Assembly: GCF_007997015.1 (NCBI RefSeq)
Contig: NZ_VOSM01000003.1
Coordinates: 496,001 to 560,000 of the forward strand
Reading direction: 5' to 3'
Length of the DNA: 64,000 bases
DNA from: Lujinxingia vulgaris
Lineage (GTDB): Bacteria > Myxococcota_A > Bradymonadia > Bradymonadales > Bradymonadaceae
Below, in pieces: positions 1-10,278 of this stretch (position 1 is its first letter; every line of letters begins with the position of its first letter). The notes under the pieces were generated by a model that was not told the DNA's origin, searched no databases, and worked only from the letters and a program-made list of their open reading frames with translations. The position numbers and the translations under genes were made by a program.

Positions 1-2
1 TT

Positions 3-374
3 GAGTTTCGCCCCGGAAGCACCAGCCGCGCGCTCATCGCGGCGCTGGGCGACACCCTGGCTGCCAACGCCGGCCGCCCGGTCATCTGGCAGGCCGAAGG
101 CATCTGGGACGTCGAGGCCACCAGCGCGTTTGCCCGGGAACATAACCTGACCCTGGCCTTCGACCCCTACCTCGCGCTGCGCGATGAGATCGATCTGGGC
201 CGCGGCGACGGCGCCTTCATCCTCAATGAGCGCGCCGGAATGCGACGCGAGTTCGACCGCTACGACCTCGAAGAGCTGCTCGGCGAGATGCGCTCTTTTA
301 ACCGTGTCTTCCTGCTGCTCCGCGGCCGCTTCCAGCGCAAGCACGCCGAGCTTCTGCGTGAAATCCTGGGATGA
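3..374 (+). CDS. C-terminal part of a DUF72 (YecE-like) protein, cut by the window edge
   Basis: An open frame enters from the left edge and ends at TGA 372-374, giving about 123 residues without a start. The pattern is that of the end of DUF72/YecE-like TIM-barrel proteins: a segment ending VIWQAEGIWD, then LTLAFDPYLALRDE, then a block AFILNERAGMRREFDRYD where the family usually has a YxRLHG-type strand, then DLEELLGEM and a final strand (VFLLLRGRF) before a terminal helix. The family's function is not established. The match is divergent, and I rely on order and spacing of the blocks rather than invariant residues. A strong terminator follows within 35 bases. Confidence 0.45.
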   Translation, partial: EFRPGSTSRALIAALGDTLAANAGRPVIWQAEGIWDVEATSAFAREHNLTLAFDPYLALRDEIDLGRGDGAFILNERAGMRREFDRYDLEELLGEMRSFNRVFLLLRGRFQRKHAELLREILG

Positions 375-405
375 TCGCAGCGTAAACATCCAAACGACCT
401 CTTTC

Positions 406-440
406 AGGCCGCGACTCTTCGGAGCGCGGCCTGTTTTTTT
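406..440 (+). terminator. Rho-independent terminator after the DUF72-like gene
   Basis: A perfect 8-bp stem (AGGCCGCG, 406-413, paired with CGCGGCCT, 425-432) with an 11-base loop is followed by a run of seven T. It lies 31 bases after the stop of the preceding gene. Confidence 0.85.
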
Positions 441-906
441 AACGCTTGCTCGGCGTTTCGACGCGAGCCCCTAAGCCCCTCCCGTGGCATCTGTGCCCCG
501 GGTTGCTCCGAACACCTGCGTCCCCCCTTAAATGAGCTGACGCCTTTCAGCTTTGCTTCCAAATGTCACAGCGCTGATCACATGACCCCGCTATCCAATA
601 TCGACCTTCAGCCTTACCCTTTTCGAGTTAACCCCAAAGCTCGCGCGGCACGCTTTTCATGATGTAAGGTTCCGATGCATCTGGCAGACGACCTCAAATA
701 TGATGCTTAATCATCGACATATGTCATATAATCGGTTGACACCTCTTGCTTCAGGGTGCACATTCCGGCCGAGAGATGCCGTAAAGTCATAACTTCTCTG
801 GATAATGATCAACACTTTTCAACCTCGCCGACGGCCATCAACGAAGTCGATATAACGGATACGACATCCACGATAGCCCGCAGCGTGCTAACCCCGAGGA
901 TTCCAA
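441..906 (+). promoter_or_regulatory. Long gene-free region with a candidate promoter and operator-like palindrome
   Basis: No convincing gene is visible in these 466 bases; the only open frame (from 756) has no ribosome site and no family-like composition. The stretch 660-860 is clearly more AT-rich than its surroundings. A TATAAT hexamer at 727-732 is directly preceded by the 10-bp palindrome GACATATGTC (716-725). The -35 region 17 bases upstream of the hexamer is poor, so any promoter here would probably depend on an activator. The likely target is the coiled-coil/winged-helix gene at 907. Confidence 0.35.
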
Positions 907-1368
907 ATGAGTGTAAACTTTGGCGACGAGCTGAAAAAGTTTGAGACCGCCCTGGCTGAAAAGCGCCAGGAGCTCGAAGAGCTTCGTAAAAAGCGCGACA
1001 CCCACAATCTACAGACCACCGAAGCCCGTAACGCGATTGAACATCTGCGAGCGGCCCTTCGAGGCGAAGCCCCCCCCGGCCGCGGGCGAGGCCGCAAAAA
1101 GGTCCGTGGCGTCAGCTCCCTGCCGGTGGACCCCGAGACCCAGCGTCCGCCCCGCGGCGCGCGGCGTCAGCAGATCCTCGAGATCTGCCGTCAGCTCGGC
1201 ACCAGGCATGAGCAGTTCCGCACCGCGGATGTCCTCAAATCACTGGGACGCATTGAAGGCGAAGTCACCGACGGCATTCGCAGCTACACCTACAGCGTCG
1301 TCAATACCTTCGAGAAAGAAGGTCTGATGGAAAAAATCGGCCGCGGCCGCTGGAAGTGGAACGGTTGA
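907..1368 (+). CDS. Coiled-coil protein with a C-terminal winged-helix-like domain, function unknown
   Basis: 153 residues. Residues 1-50 form a charged heptad-like helix (DELKKFETALAEKRQELEEL), 55-65 is a Gly/Arg linker (GRGRGRKK), and about 85-153 resembles a winged helix: helices around QQILEICRQLG and TADVLKSLG, then TYSVVNTFEKEGLMEKIGRGRWKW, where the last two strands would form the wing. This suggests a small nucleic-acid-binding or regulatory protein that oligomerises by its N-terminus. GAGGA at 897-901 places the start at ATG 907. A 59-residue coiled-coil gene follows 44 bases downstream and both end at one terminator, so they are probably co-transcribed. No family name can be given. 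Confidence 0.75.
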   Translation: MSVNFGDELKKFETALAEKRQELEELRKKRDTHNLQTTEARNAIEHLRAALRGEAPPGRGRGRKKVRGVSSLPVDPETQRPPRGARRQQILEICRQLGTRHEQFRTADVLKSLGRIEGEVTDGIRSYTYSVVNTFEKEGLMEKIGRGRWKWNG

Positions 1369-1412
1369 TCCCCTCCCCGCCCACACGCCCTCAACGTTAA
1401 GGAATTACGACC

Positions 1413-1592
1413 ATGTCTCAGTCCAACGAGATCCTCGAAGCCGCCCTGGCCAGCGCCGAAAAGAAACTGCGTGATCTGGAAGAGTCCCAGGCCAAAGTCG
1501 AAGAAGATATCGAGCGCACCCAGCGCGAGATCGCGAGTCTGGAGAACGCTGTCAAAGTCTTCTCTGACCTGCAGAACCAGATGGACAGCTGA
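1413..1592 (+). CDS. Small 59-residue coiled-coil protein
   Basis: ATG 1413 is preceded by AAGGA (1400-1404). The product is almost entirely one amphipathic helix (EAALASAEKKLRDLEESQ, then EEDIERTQREIASLENAV), acidic, with no signal peptide or membrane segment. Its heptad pattern resembles the N-terminal helix of the gene immediately upstream (907-1368), which raises the possibility that the two form a hetero-oligomer; that is inference. The frame closes just before a perfect terminator, which supports it as a real gene despite its length. Confidence 0.65.
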   Translation: MSQSNEILEAALASAEKKLRDLEESQAKVEEDIERTQREIASLENAVKVFSDLQNQMDS

Positions 1593-1618
1593 ACCTCCGC
1601 CTTCAAGCGGTCTTTTGA

Positions 1619-1655
1619 CGCCCGGTGAGCTTGAGCTCACCGGGCGTTCTCGTTG
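1619..1655 (+). terminator. Strong hairpin terminator of the coiled-coil gene pair
   Basis: A perfect 12-bp stem (CGCCCGGTGAGC, 1619-1630, with GCTCACCGGGCG, 1635-1646) closes on the tetraloop TTGA. The tail TTCTCGTTG is only moderately T-rich. Confidence 0.7.
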
Positions 1656-1949
1656 AAAGGCGGGAACACCCACCTCCCGCTCCTCCCCCTGAATTCGGGG
1701 CCGGCCGCTGGATTTTCAAACCCCTTCACATTATGCTGCACCCAACTGGAGCATCGCGACCGCACTATCTCCGCCAGATTGAGACATGTTGACACACCGA
1801 CCGGTTAGTCAGCCCTTCTCAACGGGTGTTTCACCGGTCTGGCGCGGACTTTGCTTTTATATGCCCTAACGCAGCGAAGACACACGTCTCCTCGCTGATC
1901 CTGACTGATTTCAATGAACCTGTTGCCTGTAACGCCCTGGAGGTTCTCC
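1656..1949 (+). other. Upstream region of the large lipoprotein gene
   Basis: No gene is seen here. A TTGACA hexamer lies at 1789-1794 without a good -10 at standard spacing, and an AT-rich TTTTATATG lies near 1855-1863. The end of the region carries the strong ribosome site GGAGG (1939-1943) of the next gene. Confidence 0.4.
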
Positions 1950-4184
1950 ATGCTTTTCCGCCCTTCATCTCCCGGCAGCGCTCGCCATGCCTTCTGGCTG
2001 GCGCTTATCGCCGCAGCCTCCCTGACGGCCGCCTGTGGGGAAGTCGAGCTCAGCCGCGGAACCATCGACGGACAGACCGCGCCTGGTCAGTCATCACCCG
2101 ATGATGATGAGCCCGGTAACGGAGACTCTCCCGACGCCGGGACACCGGGAGACACCGGCAACCTGGAGCCCGACGACGACGGCGTCGTCATGGTCCCCTG
2201 GTCCCACGAGATCTCCAACGAGCTCCTGGCTCAGGCAACACTCGCCGATGGCTCCATCGCCTTTCCCCTGGAAGGCAACGACTTGTTGCTCGATGTCGCC
2301 ATCGCCGACATCATCTACAACTTCGACAGCGTCGATCCCGAACCCTTCATCTATCGGGTCGAGGCGATCGATAACACTCCGGACACGATCACGTTTTTCG
2401 TGACCGACGCTCCCCTCACCGATCTGATCATCAACGCTAAAATCAACGTTGATGACGACGGCGCGGACGACACCTCCGATACCGCCAGCCGCGCTCAGGG
2501 GCTGCAGCCCGAAGGCGGGGCCATCGGCCAACGCCGCCAGCGCGTCGACGAAGAGCAGTTCGAGCCGATTCAGACCACGGTGAGCTTCCCCACCGTTGAA
2601 GCCCGCATCTGCGACAACCACTCCGGTGTCTCGGTCGAGGTGGACCTTTCGGCAGACGCCATTGAGGGCACCGTCGGTTCGGTTGAGCCGGGTATCGGAC
2701 TTGGCGTTGGCGAAGAATGCCCCTCCAACACCATCGGCGGGCGCATGAAAGCCACGCCCACGCTGACCATCGACATCTACGATGTGGACGCCGCCCTCGA
2801 CATCGACACGTCCTGGTTCGGGGAAGACAGCGACATCAATGAGAACAAGTGCGAGTGTTTTGCCAACAACTACCCCAACTACAGCGTCTGCGGCATCCCG
2901 GCGAGCATGGAGGATGAGTATAAGCGCGGGTGTAACGGACGGCTCAAAGAGTTCCGCTTCCTGGTCAACGCCAGCTTCATCACCGCGCTCTCCGACCTTC
3001 TGCTCGAGCTCTATTACGAGTTCGAATTCGAGAAGACGCTCTTTGAGGTCAACCTGGTCAAGGTCCCCTTCGCCCTGGGCCCGATCCCGGTAACCGCCAA
3101 CGTCGACTTTCTGATCAAGTTTACGGCGACCACCGATGGCGGCCTTAGCGCCTCCTGGGAAGGTAAGAACGCCCCGGGCTTCCAGATGGATACGATGTTC
3201 GGGATCGAATACGTCGGCAACGACTTCCGAGAAATCGAACAGGAGCCACTCTCGGAGCCCTACGTCATCGACGACCCCGATCTGCTCGGACAGGTCAACG
3301 CCTCGCTCAAGCTCTCCTCGGACATCAAATTCTCCGGGTTGATTCTCAACTTTGCCGGTGTCAACGCGACCCTGCCGAGCGTGTACGCCAAGCTCGAAGC
3401 CGGCTTTGAGCGCAACTTCACAACGGGCGAATCCGAATGCACTCTGGAGCTCTCGATCGGCGCCGCGGTCAAAGTCGGACTTGAAGCGGATGCCGGCTGG
3501 CTCGGCGACCTGATTGGCCTGAACGCCTCCGTCGACTGGACCCTCTTCGATACCTGCGAAGAGCCCGAGGGCTCATTCTTGCGCAACCTCTGCTTCTACC
3601 GTGACTTCAGCGACAGCCTCGACTTCATCTGCCCTGAGCCGATGCCCGCGCGCATCAACCGCGTGCGGCTTCGCGTCGATGATCCCGACTACCCCACCGG
3701 TCAGAACACCCCGGGGAGCGTCCCGGTCGATGCCCTCTTTGTGCAACGTGTGCCTGTGAGCAGCGCGCCCTATTACATCGCTCCGACGCGTGTAACAGTC
3801 GACGGGGTTGAGAGCGCCGAGGCTCTGGCGAAGATCCACGGCATTCAATTCCTGACCTGCGACCCGGTGCTCTGGGAAGATAAAGTTATCCTCTTCGACG
3901 ATGAGATCGTCGTCGATTACGCCGACCCCTTTGAAGCCGGTGACCTTATTCGTGTGCACCGCCAGGGCTTCAACCCGGGCAATGCCGCCAATAACCCCAC
4001 CAATCCGGAGGACCACGGCAAGCTCTGCGTTCCCAACGGAAGCTTCCACATCGACGTGGGCCGCAGCGACAAAGAGCAGTGGGAGAACCTCATCCTCAAC
4101 GTGCATAACTCCAGCGACCACCGCATCACCGAAAGTTTCCTGGAGCTTTTCAGCGAGGAAGACGCGGGCTCGGTGGGCAACTAA
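1950..4184 (+). CDS. Large secreted lipoprotein, function unknown
   Basis: From ATG 1950 the product has 744 residues; the frame is open further upstream, but GGAGG at 1939-1943 sits six bases before this ATG. The N-terminus is an export signal ending in the lipobox SLTAAC, with mature Cys near residue 29, followed by an acidic low-complexity spacer rich in Asp, Pro and Gly (about 45-75). The rest is acidic, mostly beta-like, and includes a paired-Cys segment (CECFANNYPNYSVCG). No catalytic motif is recognisable. It probably sits on the outer leaflet or in the periplasm. It has its own upstream region and a terminator at 4210, so it is likely monocistronic. I cannot assign a family. Confidence 0.8.
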   Translation: MLFRPSSPGSARHAFWLALIAAASLTAACGEVELSRGTIDGQTAPGQSSPDDDEPGNGDSPDAGTPGDTGNLEPDDDGVVMVPWSHEISNELLAQATLADGSIAFPLEGNDLLLDVAIADIIYNFDSVDPEPFIYRVEAIDNTPDTITFFVTDAPLTDLIINAKINVDDDGADDTSDTASRAQGLQPEGGAIGQRRQRVDEEQFEPIQTTVSFPTVEARICDNHSGVSVEVDLSADAIEGTVGSVEPGIGLGVGEECPSNTIGGRMKATPTLTIDIYDVDAALDIDTSWFGEDSDINENKCECFANNYPNYSVCGIPASMEDEYKRGCNGRLKEFRFLVNASFITALSDLLLELYYEFEFEKTLFEVNLVKVPFALGPIPVTANVDFLIKFTATTDGGLSASWEGKNAPGFQMDTMFGIEYVGNDFREIEQEPLSEPYVIDDPDLLGQVNASLKLSSDIKFSGLILNFAGVNATLPSVYAKLEAGFERNFTTGESECTLELSIGAAVKVGLEADAGWLGDLIGLNASVDWTLFDTCEEPEGSFLRNLCFYRDFSDSLDFICPEPMPARINRVRLRVDDPDYPTGQNTPGSVPVDALFVQRVPVSSAPYYIAPTRVTVDGVESAEALAKIHGIQFLTCDPVLWEDKVILFDDEIVVDYADPFEAGDLIRVHRQGFNPGNAANNPTNPEDHGKLCVPNGSFHIDVGRSDKEQWENLILNVHNSSDHRITESFLELFSEEDAGSVGN

Positions 4185-4209
4185 GCCCCACGCTCGTTGA
4201 GCATCAATA

Positions 4210-4246
4210 AAAGCCGCCGCCCCATTTCGGGGCAGCGGCTTTTTTG
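4210..4246 (+). terminator. Rho-independent terminator of the lipoprotein gene
   Basis: The stem AAGCCGCCGCCCC / GGGGCAGCGGCTT has a single internal mismatch and an ATTTC loop, followed by TTTTTT. It starts 25 bases after the stop codon. Confidence 0.85.
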
Positions 4247-4325
4247 ATCGCCCTCCCCGATTGCTCCCATCGCCCCACTTCGATAGCGTCTGGCCACAGG
4301 CCCACCCGAGCCCCGAGCCCGCCCG

Positions 4326-5327
4326 ATGCCCTCATCCATTCGCACCAACATCGTCTCCGGCGACCGCGTCATCCTGGCGCCCGAGCGCGCCCGACGCCCC
4401 CGCGACCATAAGCTCGTCTCACCCGCCGCCGCACAAACTGCCGGAAGCTGCCCCTTCTGCCCCTCGGAGCCCTCGCGCATCCCCGAGCCCATTCGCACCC
4501 GCAGGAGCGCGAGCTACCCCAACCACGAACACGCCATCACCGTCGTCCCCAACCTCTACCCGGCGCTCACCCCGGACGGTGACGACCTCGCCATGCCTCA
4601 CGGCCCCTACGACGCCTTCGGCGGTGTGGGCGCCCACGAGGTCGTCATCGAGGCCCCCGAACATATCGAGCATTGGACCGAGCTCGACGCGGCGCACATC
4701 GCCAACATCTTCGAGACCTGGCAGGAGCGTGTGAGCGACCTGCGCAACGACCAGCGCGTCAAAGACATCATCCCTTTCAAAAACGTCGGCCCTCGCTCCG
4801 GGGCGACCCTGGCGCATGCGCACAGCCAGATCATCGCGCTCCCCCAGGTCAGCCCCCGTCAACTTCAACTCCTGGAGCGCGGCCAGCGCTACTTTGAGCT
4901 TCATCACCGCTGCCCCCTCTGCGACGCGCTCCACCACGAACGCCTCAGCGGCGAACGCCTCATCCTCGACGATGAACACACCGTGGCCTGGACACCTTTT
5001 GCCTCCCGCGCCCCCTTTGAGGTCTGGATCGCACCAAAAACACATGGCGCCGACTTCACCCGCGCCTCCCGCGACCAGATTCAGGCCCTGGCCGAGCACA
5101 CCCTGCGCATCCTCGAGCTCTGGGAGTTGGCCATCGGCCGCGTCGACCATAACCTCGTCCTGCACAGCGCCCCCTTTGCGTTCGCCGACAAAGCGTACTA
5201 TCACTGGCACCTGGAAATGCTCCCCCGATTGAGCACCCACGGAGGGTTTGAGTGGGGCTCGGGCGCCTACATCAACGCCACCGCCTCGGAGGTGGCCGCG
5301 CGCCACCTGCGCGAACTGAACAGCTGA
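4326..5327 (+). CDS. galT: Galactose-1-phosphate uridylyltransferase (GalT family)
   Basis: 333 residues, close to the usual 330-350. GalT belongs to the HIT superfamily and exchanges UMP between UDP-glucose and galactose-1-phosphate through a histidine intermediate in the Leloir pathway. The zinc-site pattern CPFC is at 42-45, and the nucleotidyl-transfer motif reads HAHSQ at 164-168, where the second His would be the nucleophile. The textbook enzyme has HPHGQ, so this is a divergent subgroup, and an ADP- or UDP-sugar phosphorylase role is possible. The C-terminal YHWHLEMLPR block matches the second half of the fold. The stop is only 11 bases from the glgA start, linking it to glycogen metabolism. 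Confidence 0.85.
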   Translation: MPSSIRTNIVSGDRVILAPERARRPRDHKLVSPAAAQTAGSCPFCPSEPSRIPEPIRTRRSASYPNHEHAITVVPNLYPALTPDGDDLAMPHGPYDAFGGVGAHEVVIEAPEHIEHWTELDAAHIANIFETWQERVSDLRNDQRVKDIIPFKNVGPRSGATLAHAHSQIIALPQVSPRQLQLLERGQRYFELHHRCPLCDALHHERLSGERLILDDEHTVAWTPFASRAPFEVWIAPKTHGADFTRASRDQIQALAEHTLRILELWELAIGRVDHNLVLHSAPFAFADKAYYHWHLEMLPRLSTHGGFEWGSGAYINATASEVAARHLRELNS

Positions 5328-5338
5328 CGGAAAATACG

Positions 5339-6874
5339 ATGGATTTGAGCCGCTACATCCGAACCAAAGACACCAACTCCCAGATGGGCCGCCGCCGGCT
5401 CAACGTGCTCTTCGCCTCCAGCGAAGTCGCCCCCTTCTCCAAGACCGGGGGCCTGGCCGATGTCGCCGCCAGCCTGCCTCAGGCGCTGGCGCGCCGCGGC
5501 CATAACGTCTCCATCGTTACCCCGCTCTACAAGCACCTCGATCCGGAGGCGATGCGCCTGAGCCGTCGCCTCAACCCGCTGGAAGTTCCCCGCAAGAGCA
5601 AAAACCAGTCCAAGCTCGAAGTCACCGTCTGGGAATCTCGCCTCGACAGCGGCGTGCGCGTCTTCTTCATCGACGCCCCCGAGTACTTCGATCGCGACGG
5701 CCTCTACGGCTACGACGACCAGAGCTTCGACGATAACGCCGAGCGCTTTGCCTTCTTCAGCCGCGCGGTCGTCGAGCTCGCCATCAGCTCGCCAATGGCC
5801 ATCGACATCATCCATTGCAACGACTGGCACACGGGCCTGGTGCCCATCTACGGCAAGCATTACTACGCCGAAGAGCTCGCGCAGACGCGCTACGTAATGA
5901 CGATTCACAACCTGGCTTTCCAGGGCAAGTTCGATGCGAAGCAGTTCAAGGCCACCGGCCTTCCCCGCAAGTACAACGCCGATGGCGAGCTTCAGGACGA
6001 GAGCGGCTCGCTGAACTACCTGGCCGGCGCGCTGCGCTACGCCGATCTGATCACCACCGTCAGCCCCACCTACGCCCGGGAGATTCAGACCGAGGAGGCC
6101 GGCTTTGGCCTCCACGAGATCCTGAAGTCGCGCAAAGAAAGCATCCAGGGGGTGCTCAACGGCGCCGACTACGGGGTGTGGTCGCCCGATATCGACCGTT
6201 TCATCGAGGTGCGCTACACCGTCGAGACGCTCAACGGAAAACGTCAGAACAAAGCTCACCTCCAACACAGCCTGGGCCTACCGGTTCGCCCCACGCTGCC
6301 GCTGGTGGGCATGGTCAGCCGCCTCACCGAACAAAAAGGCATCGATCTCGTCGTCCCGGCGATTCGCTCGCTGCTCTCCGATCTCAAGGACGAGCGAGAC
6401 GGATTCCAGCTGGTGATTCTCGGCGACGGCCCCGACAAGGTGCTCAAAGAGCTCAAGCAGCTCGAAGAGGAGTTCCCGCGTCGTGCTCGCATCATCGGCG
6501 GTCACGATGAAGCGATGGCCCACCGCATCCAGGCCAGCGCCGACATGCTGCTCGTGCCCAGCCGCTTTGAGCCCTGCGGCCTCACCCAGATCTACGCGAT
6601 GCGCTACGGCACCGTCCCGGTGGTGCACGCCACCGGCGGCCTGGCCGACACGGTGACCGATCTTCGCGACGATCCCGAAAACGGCACCGGCTTTGTCTTC
6701 ACCGAGCATAACGCCGACGCCCTGGCCGGAGCCATCGAGCGTGCCGGCTCCGCCTACCGCAACTACCGAAAGTGGCGCCCCCTGATGGTGCGCGACATGG
6801 CCCGGGACTTCTCCTGGCGCGAATCGGCGATTCGTTACGAGGAGCTCTTCCTCACCACGATCACCGCCGAATAA
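5339..6874 (+). CDS. glgA: Glycogen synthase GlgA (ADP-glucose-type, GT5)
   Basis: 511 residues. It transfers glucose from ADP-glucose to a growing alpha-1,4-glucan in the cytoplasm. The nucleotide-binding KTGGLADV is at 35-42, and the C-terminal donor-site block PSRFEPCGLTQIYAMRYG is followed by the ATGGLADTV loop, both diagnostic of GT5 starch/glycogen synthases. The frame is open upstream inside galT, but ATG 5339 (MDLSRYIR) comes just after the galT stop and gives a normal length; there is an extra 15-20 residues before the conserved N-terminal strand. It forms a two-gene unit with galT. Confidence 0.95.
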   Translation: MDLSRYIRTKDTNSQMGRRRLNVLFASSEVAPFSKTGGLADVAASLPQALARRGHNVSIVTPLYKHLDPEAMRLSRRLNPLEVPRKSKNQSKLEVTVWESRLDSGVRVFFIDAPEYFDRDGLYGYDDQSFDDNAERFAFFSRAVVELAISSPMAIDIIHCNDWHTGLVPIYGKHYYAEELAQTRYVMTIHNLAFQGKFDAKQFKATGLPRKYNADGELQDESGSLNYLAGALRYADLITTVSPTYAREIQTEEAGFGLHEILKSRKESIQGVLNGADYGVWSPDIDRFIEVRYTVETLNGKRQNKAHLQHSLGLPVRPTLPLVGMVSRLTEQKGIDLVVPAIRSLLSDLKDERDGFQLVILGDGPDKVLKELKQLEEEFPRRARIIGGHDEAMAHRIQASADMLLVPSRFEPCGLTQIYAMRYGTVPVVHATGGLADTVTDLRDDPENGTGFVFTEHNADALAGAIERAGSAYRNYRKWRPLMVRDMARDFSWRESAIRYEELFLTTITAE

Positions 6875-6886
6875 CTCCCCAGAAGA

Positions 6887-6941
6887 CTCCGCTCACCAGC
6901 GCTGCCGGGCCTTTTATGGCAAAGGAAGCTGATGAGCGGAG
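6887..6941 (+). other. Nested inverted repeats between glgA and the acyl-CoA carboxylase gene
   Basis: An outer 9-bp perfect inverted repeat (CTCCGCTCA 6887-6895, TGAGCGGAG 6933-6941) encloses a smaller one (CCTTT...AAAGG, 6910-6925). There is no T run, so it is not a classical terminator. It could be a processed or regulatory 5' leader structure of the following gene or a weak terminator for glgA. Confidence 0.35.
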
Positions 6942-7025
6942 CTCTCCCCCCGCATCGAATTCATCAGACATCTTCGAATCCACTCACGGTATCTGTCCAC
7001 GTCTCTCTGATCAGAGGTTGTGCCC

Positions 7026-8576
<1,551 letters not shown>

Positions 8577-8597
8577 ATTTTCAACTTAGCTCAAGAG

Positions 8598-8632
8598 AAA
8601 GCCGCGACCCTGCAAAGGTTCGCGGCTTTTTT
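8598..8632 (+). terminator. Terminator of pccB
   Basis: The stem AAAGCCGCGACCC / GGTTCGCGGCTTT has one mismatch, a six-base loop and a TTTTTT tail, starting 22 bases after the stop. Confidence 0.85.
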
Positions 8633-8724
8633 GTTGCTCTGTGGCGCTATCGACATCGACCGTTCCGTTACTTCCCCACCCTGGCAATGCTCCCAGGCGG
8701 CGGTACGACGCCCGATCCATGGCC

Positions 8725-8756
8725 GAAAAAAACGGGCCCCGATGAGTCGGGGCCCG
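8725..8756 (-). terminator. Terminator of gltA (minus strand)
   Basis: A perfect 10-bp stem (CGGGCCCCGA 8733-8742, TCGGGGCCCG 8747-8756) with loop TGAG. Read on the minus strand it is followed by a run of T (complement of the A run at 8726-8732). It lies 35 bases downstream of the gltA stop. Confidence 0.85.
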
Positions 8757-8790
8757 CTTCTTGTGTTTCTAAACCTCAATCACCGGCGAC

Positions 8791-10056
8791 TCAGCGCTCG
8801 GAGATCGGGGTGACGGCGCGCTCGGTGGCGCCGGTGTAGATCTGACGCGGGCGGTGGATGCGACCGGTCGGGTCGTTACGCATCTCGTGCCACTGCGCGA
8901 TCCAGCCCGGAACGCGACCCAGGGCGAACATCACGGTGAACATCTCGGTGGGGATGTTCAGCGCGCGGTAGATGATGCCGCTGTAGAAGTCGACATTGGG
9001 GTAGAGCTTACGCTTGACGAAGAACTCGTCTTCGAGCGCGACCTTCTCGAGCTTCTTGGCGATGTCGAGGAGGGGATCGTCAACGCCCAGCGAGTCGAGA
9101 ACGTCGTCACAGGCCGCCTTGAGGATCTTGGCGCGCGGGTCGAAGTTCTTGTAGACGCGGTGGCCGAAGCCCATCAGACGGAAGCCCGACTCTTTGTCCT
9201 TGGCCAGACCGACGTACTTCTCAAAGTCGCCGCCGTCGTTCTGGATCTCTTCGAGCATCTCCAGAACAGCCTGGTTCGCGCCGCCGTGCAGCGGGCCGGA
9301 GAGCGCGCCGACACCGGCGGAGATGGAGGCGTAGAGCGAGGCGTGGGCGCTGCCGACCATACGCACGGTCGAGGCGCTGCAGTTCTGCTCGTGGTCGGCG
9401 TGCAGGATCAGAAGCTTGTTGAGCGCCTGCTCAACCGCCGAGTTGATCTTCGGCTCACCGGTGGGCTCGCCCCACATCTGGTGAAGGAACTGACCGGAGT
9501 AGCTCAGGCCCCTGGCCGGATAGACGTAGGGAAGGCCGCGGCGGTAGCGGTAGATGTAGGCCGCCAGCGAGTTCATCCCGGCGATGATGCGCAGGATGTC
9601 TTCCTCGGAGTCACCGGTGGTCTCCACAAAGGAGCCAAACGCCGCCATCACGGCGCCGAGCATCGCCATCGGGTGCGCGGTGCGCGGGAAGCCCGAGAGG
9701 ATGGTTTTGACGCCCTCATCAACGATGGCGTACTCCTCAAGACGCGCCGTAAAGCTCTTGAGCTGGTCGGCGTTGGGCAGCTCGCCCCAGATCACCAGGT
9801 AGGCGACCTCTTCAAAGGAGACCTTCTCGGCCAGCTCCTCAATGGAGTAGCCGCGGTAGCGAAGGATGCCCTTCTCGCCATCGATGAACGTGATCTCGCT
9901 CTTGCAAGAACCCGTGTTGCCGTAGCCGCTGTCCAGGGTCACCGCCCCGGTGGTGCCCCGCAGCTTGGCGATCTCGATCGCGACCTCACCTTCACTGCCC
10001 ACGAAGGTGGGAAGTTCGTATTCGTTGCCGTTCAGGGTCAACTTCGCTGTGCTCAT
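8791..10056 (-). CDS. gltA: Citrate synthase
   Basis: 421 residues, the normal length for bacterial type II (hexameric) citrate synthase, which condenses acetyl-CoA with oxaloacetate at the entry of the TCA cycle. Catalytic blocks are visible: GPLHGGANQAVLEML (first His), GFGHRVYKNFDPRA (second His) and PNVDFYSGIIYRAL (catalytic Asp in VDFYSG). The N-terminal small beta domain present in type II enzymes is also there. It has its own upstream region (10057-10260) and its own terminator. The convergent pccB suggests no operon link. Confidence 0.97.
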   Translation of the reverse strand: MSTAKLTLNGNEYELPTFVGSEGEVAIEIAKLRGTTGAVTLDSGYGNTGSCKSEITFIDGEKGILRYRGYSIEELAEKVSFEEVAYLVIWGELPNADQLKSFTARLEEYAIVDEGVKTILSGFPRTAHPMAMLGAVMAAFGSFVETTGDSEEDILRIIAGMNSLAAYIYRYRRGLPYVYPARGLSYSGQFLHQMWGEPTGEPKINSAVEQALNKLLILHADHEQNCSASTVRMVGSAHASLYASISAGVGALSGPLHGGANQAVLEMLEEIQNDGGDFEKYVGLAKDKESGFRLMGFGHRVYKNFDPRAKILKAACDDVLDSLGVDDPLLDIAKKLEKVALEDEFFVKRKLYPNVDFYSGIIYRALNIPTEMFTVMFALGRVPGWIAQWHEMRNDPTGRIHRPRQIYTGATERAVTPISER

Positions 10057-10224
10057 TGACTATCTCCGTCGAAGACTGTGTCACTAAAACCAACAGATAT
10101 GCTTGCTTGCGCGGGCCCAACAGTAGGGACCAAATTTGGGTGCGCCAGGGCGCGCAGAGCGTAACAGCAATGCCCCCGATTGGGAAGGCGCCCTAAGCTG
10201 TTGAGAACATTGACATCGCTGCGA

Positions 10225-10278
10225 TTAACGCTGCGCGTCACTTTTAAAAACGCGGGCCTTTTAACGCTCCGCGTCACT
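10225..10278. repeat. Duplicated 18-bp sequence at the 3' end of the ArnT-like gene
   Basis: TTAACGCTGCGCGTCACT (10225-10242) and a copy with one change (10261-10278) lie 36 bases apart. On the minus strand the second copy is the last five codons plus stop of the glycosyltransferase gene (SDAER-stop). The first copy would read SDAQR-stop, just beyond the present stop. Confidence 0.7.

Noticed and set aside
756-944. 62-codon ORF upstream of the coiled-coil gene
   Set aside because: No ribosome site, overlaps the start of the better gene at 907 and lies in the AT-rich promoter region.
5267-6268. Long minus-strand open frame antisense to glgA
   Set aside because: It is a mirror of the coding strand in high-GC DNA; composition is unlike a protein and the glgA motifs on the other strand are unambiguous.
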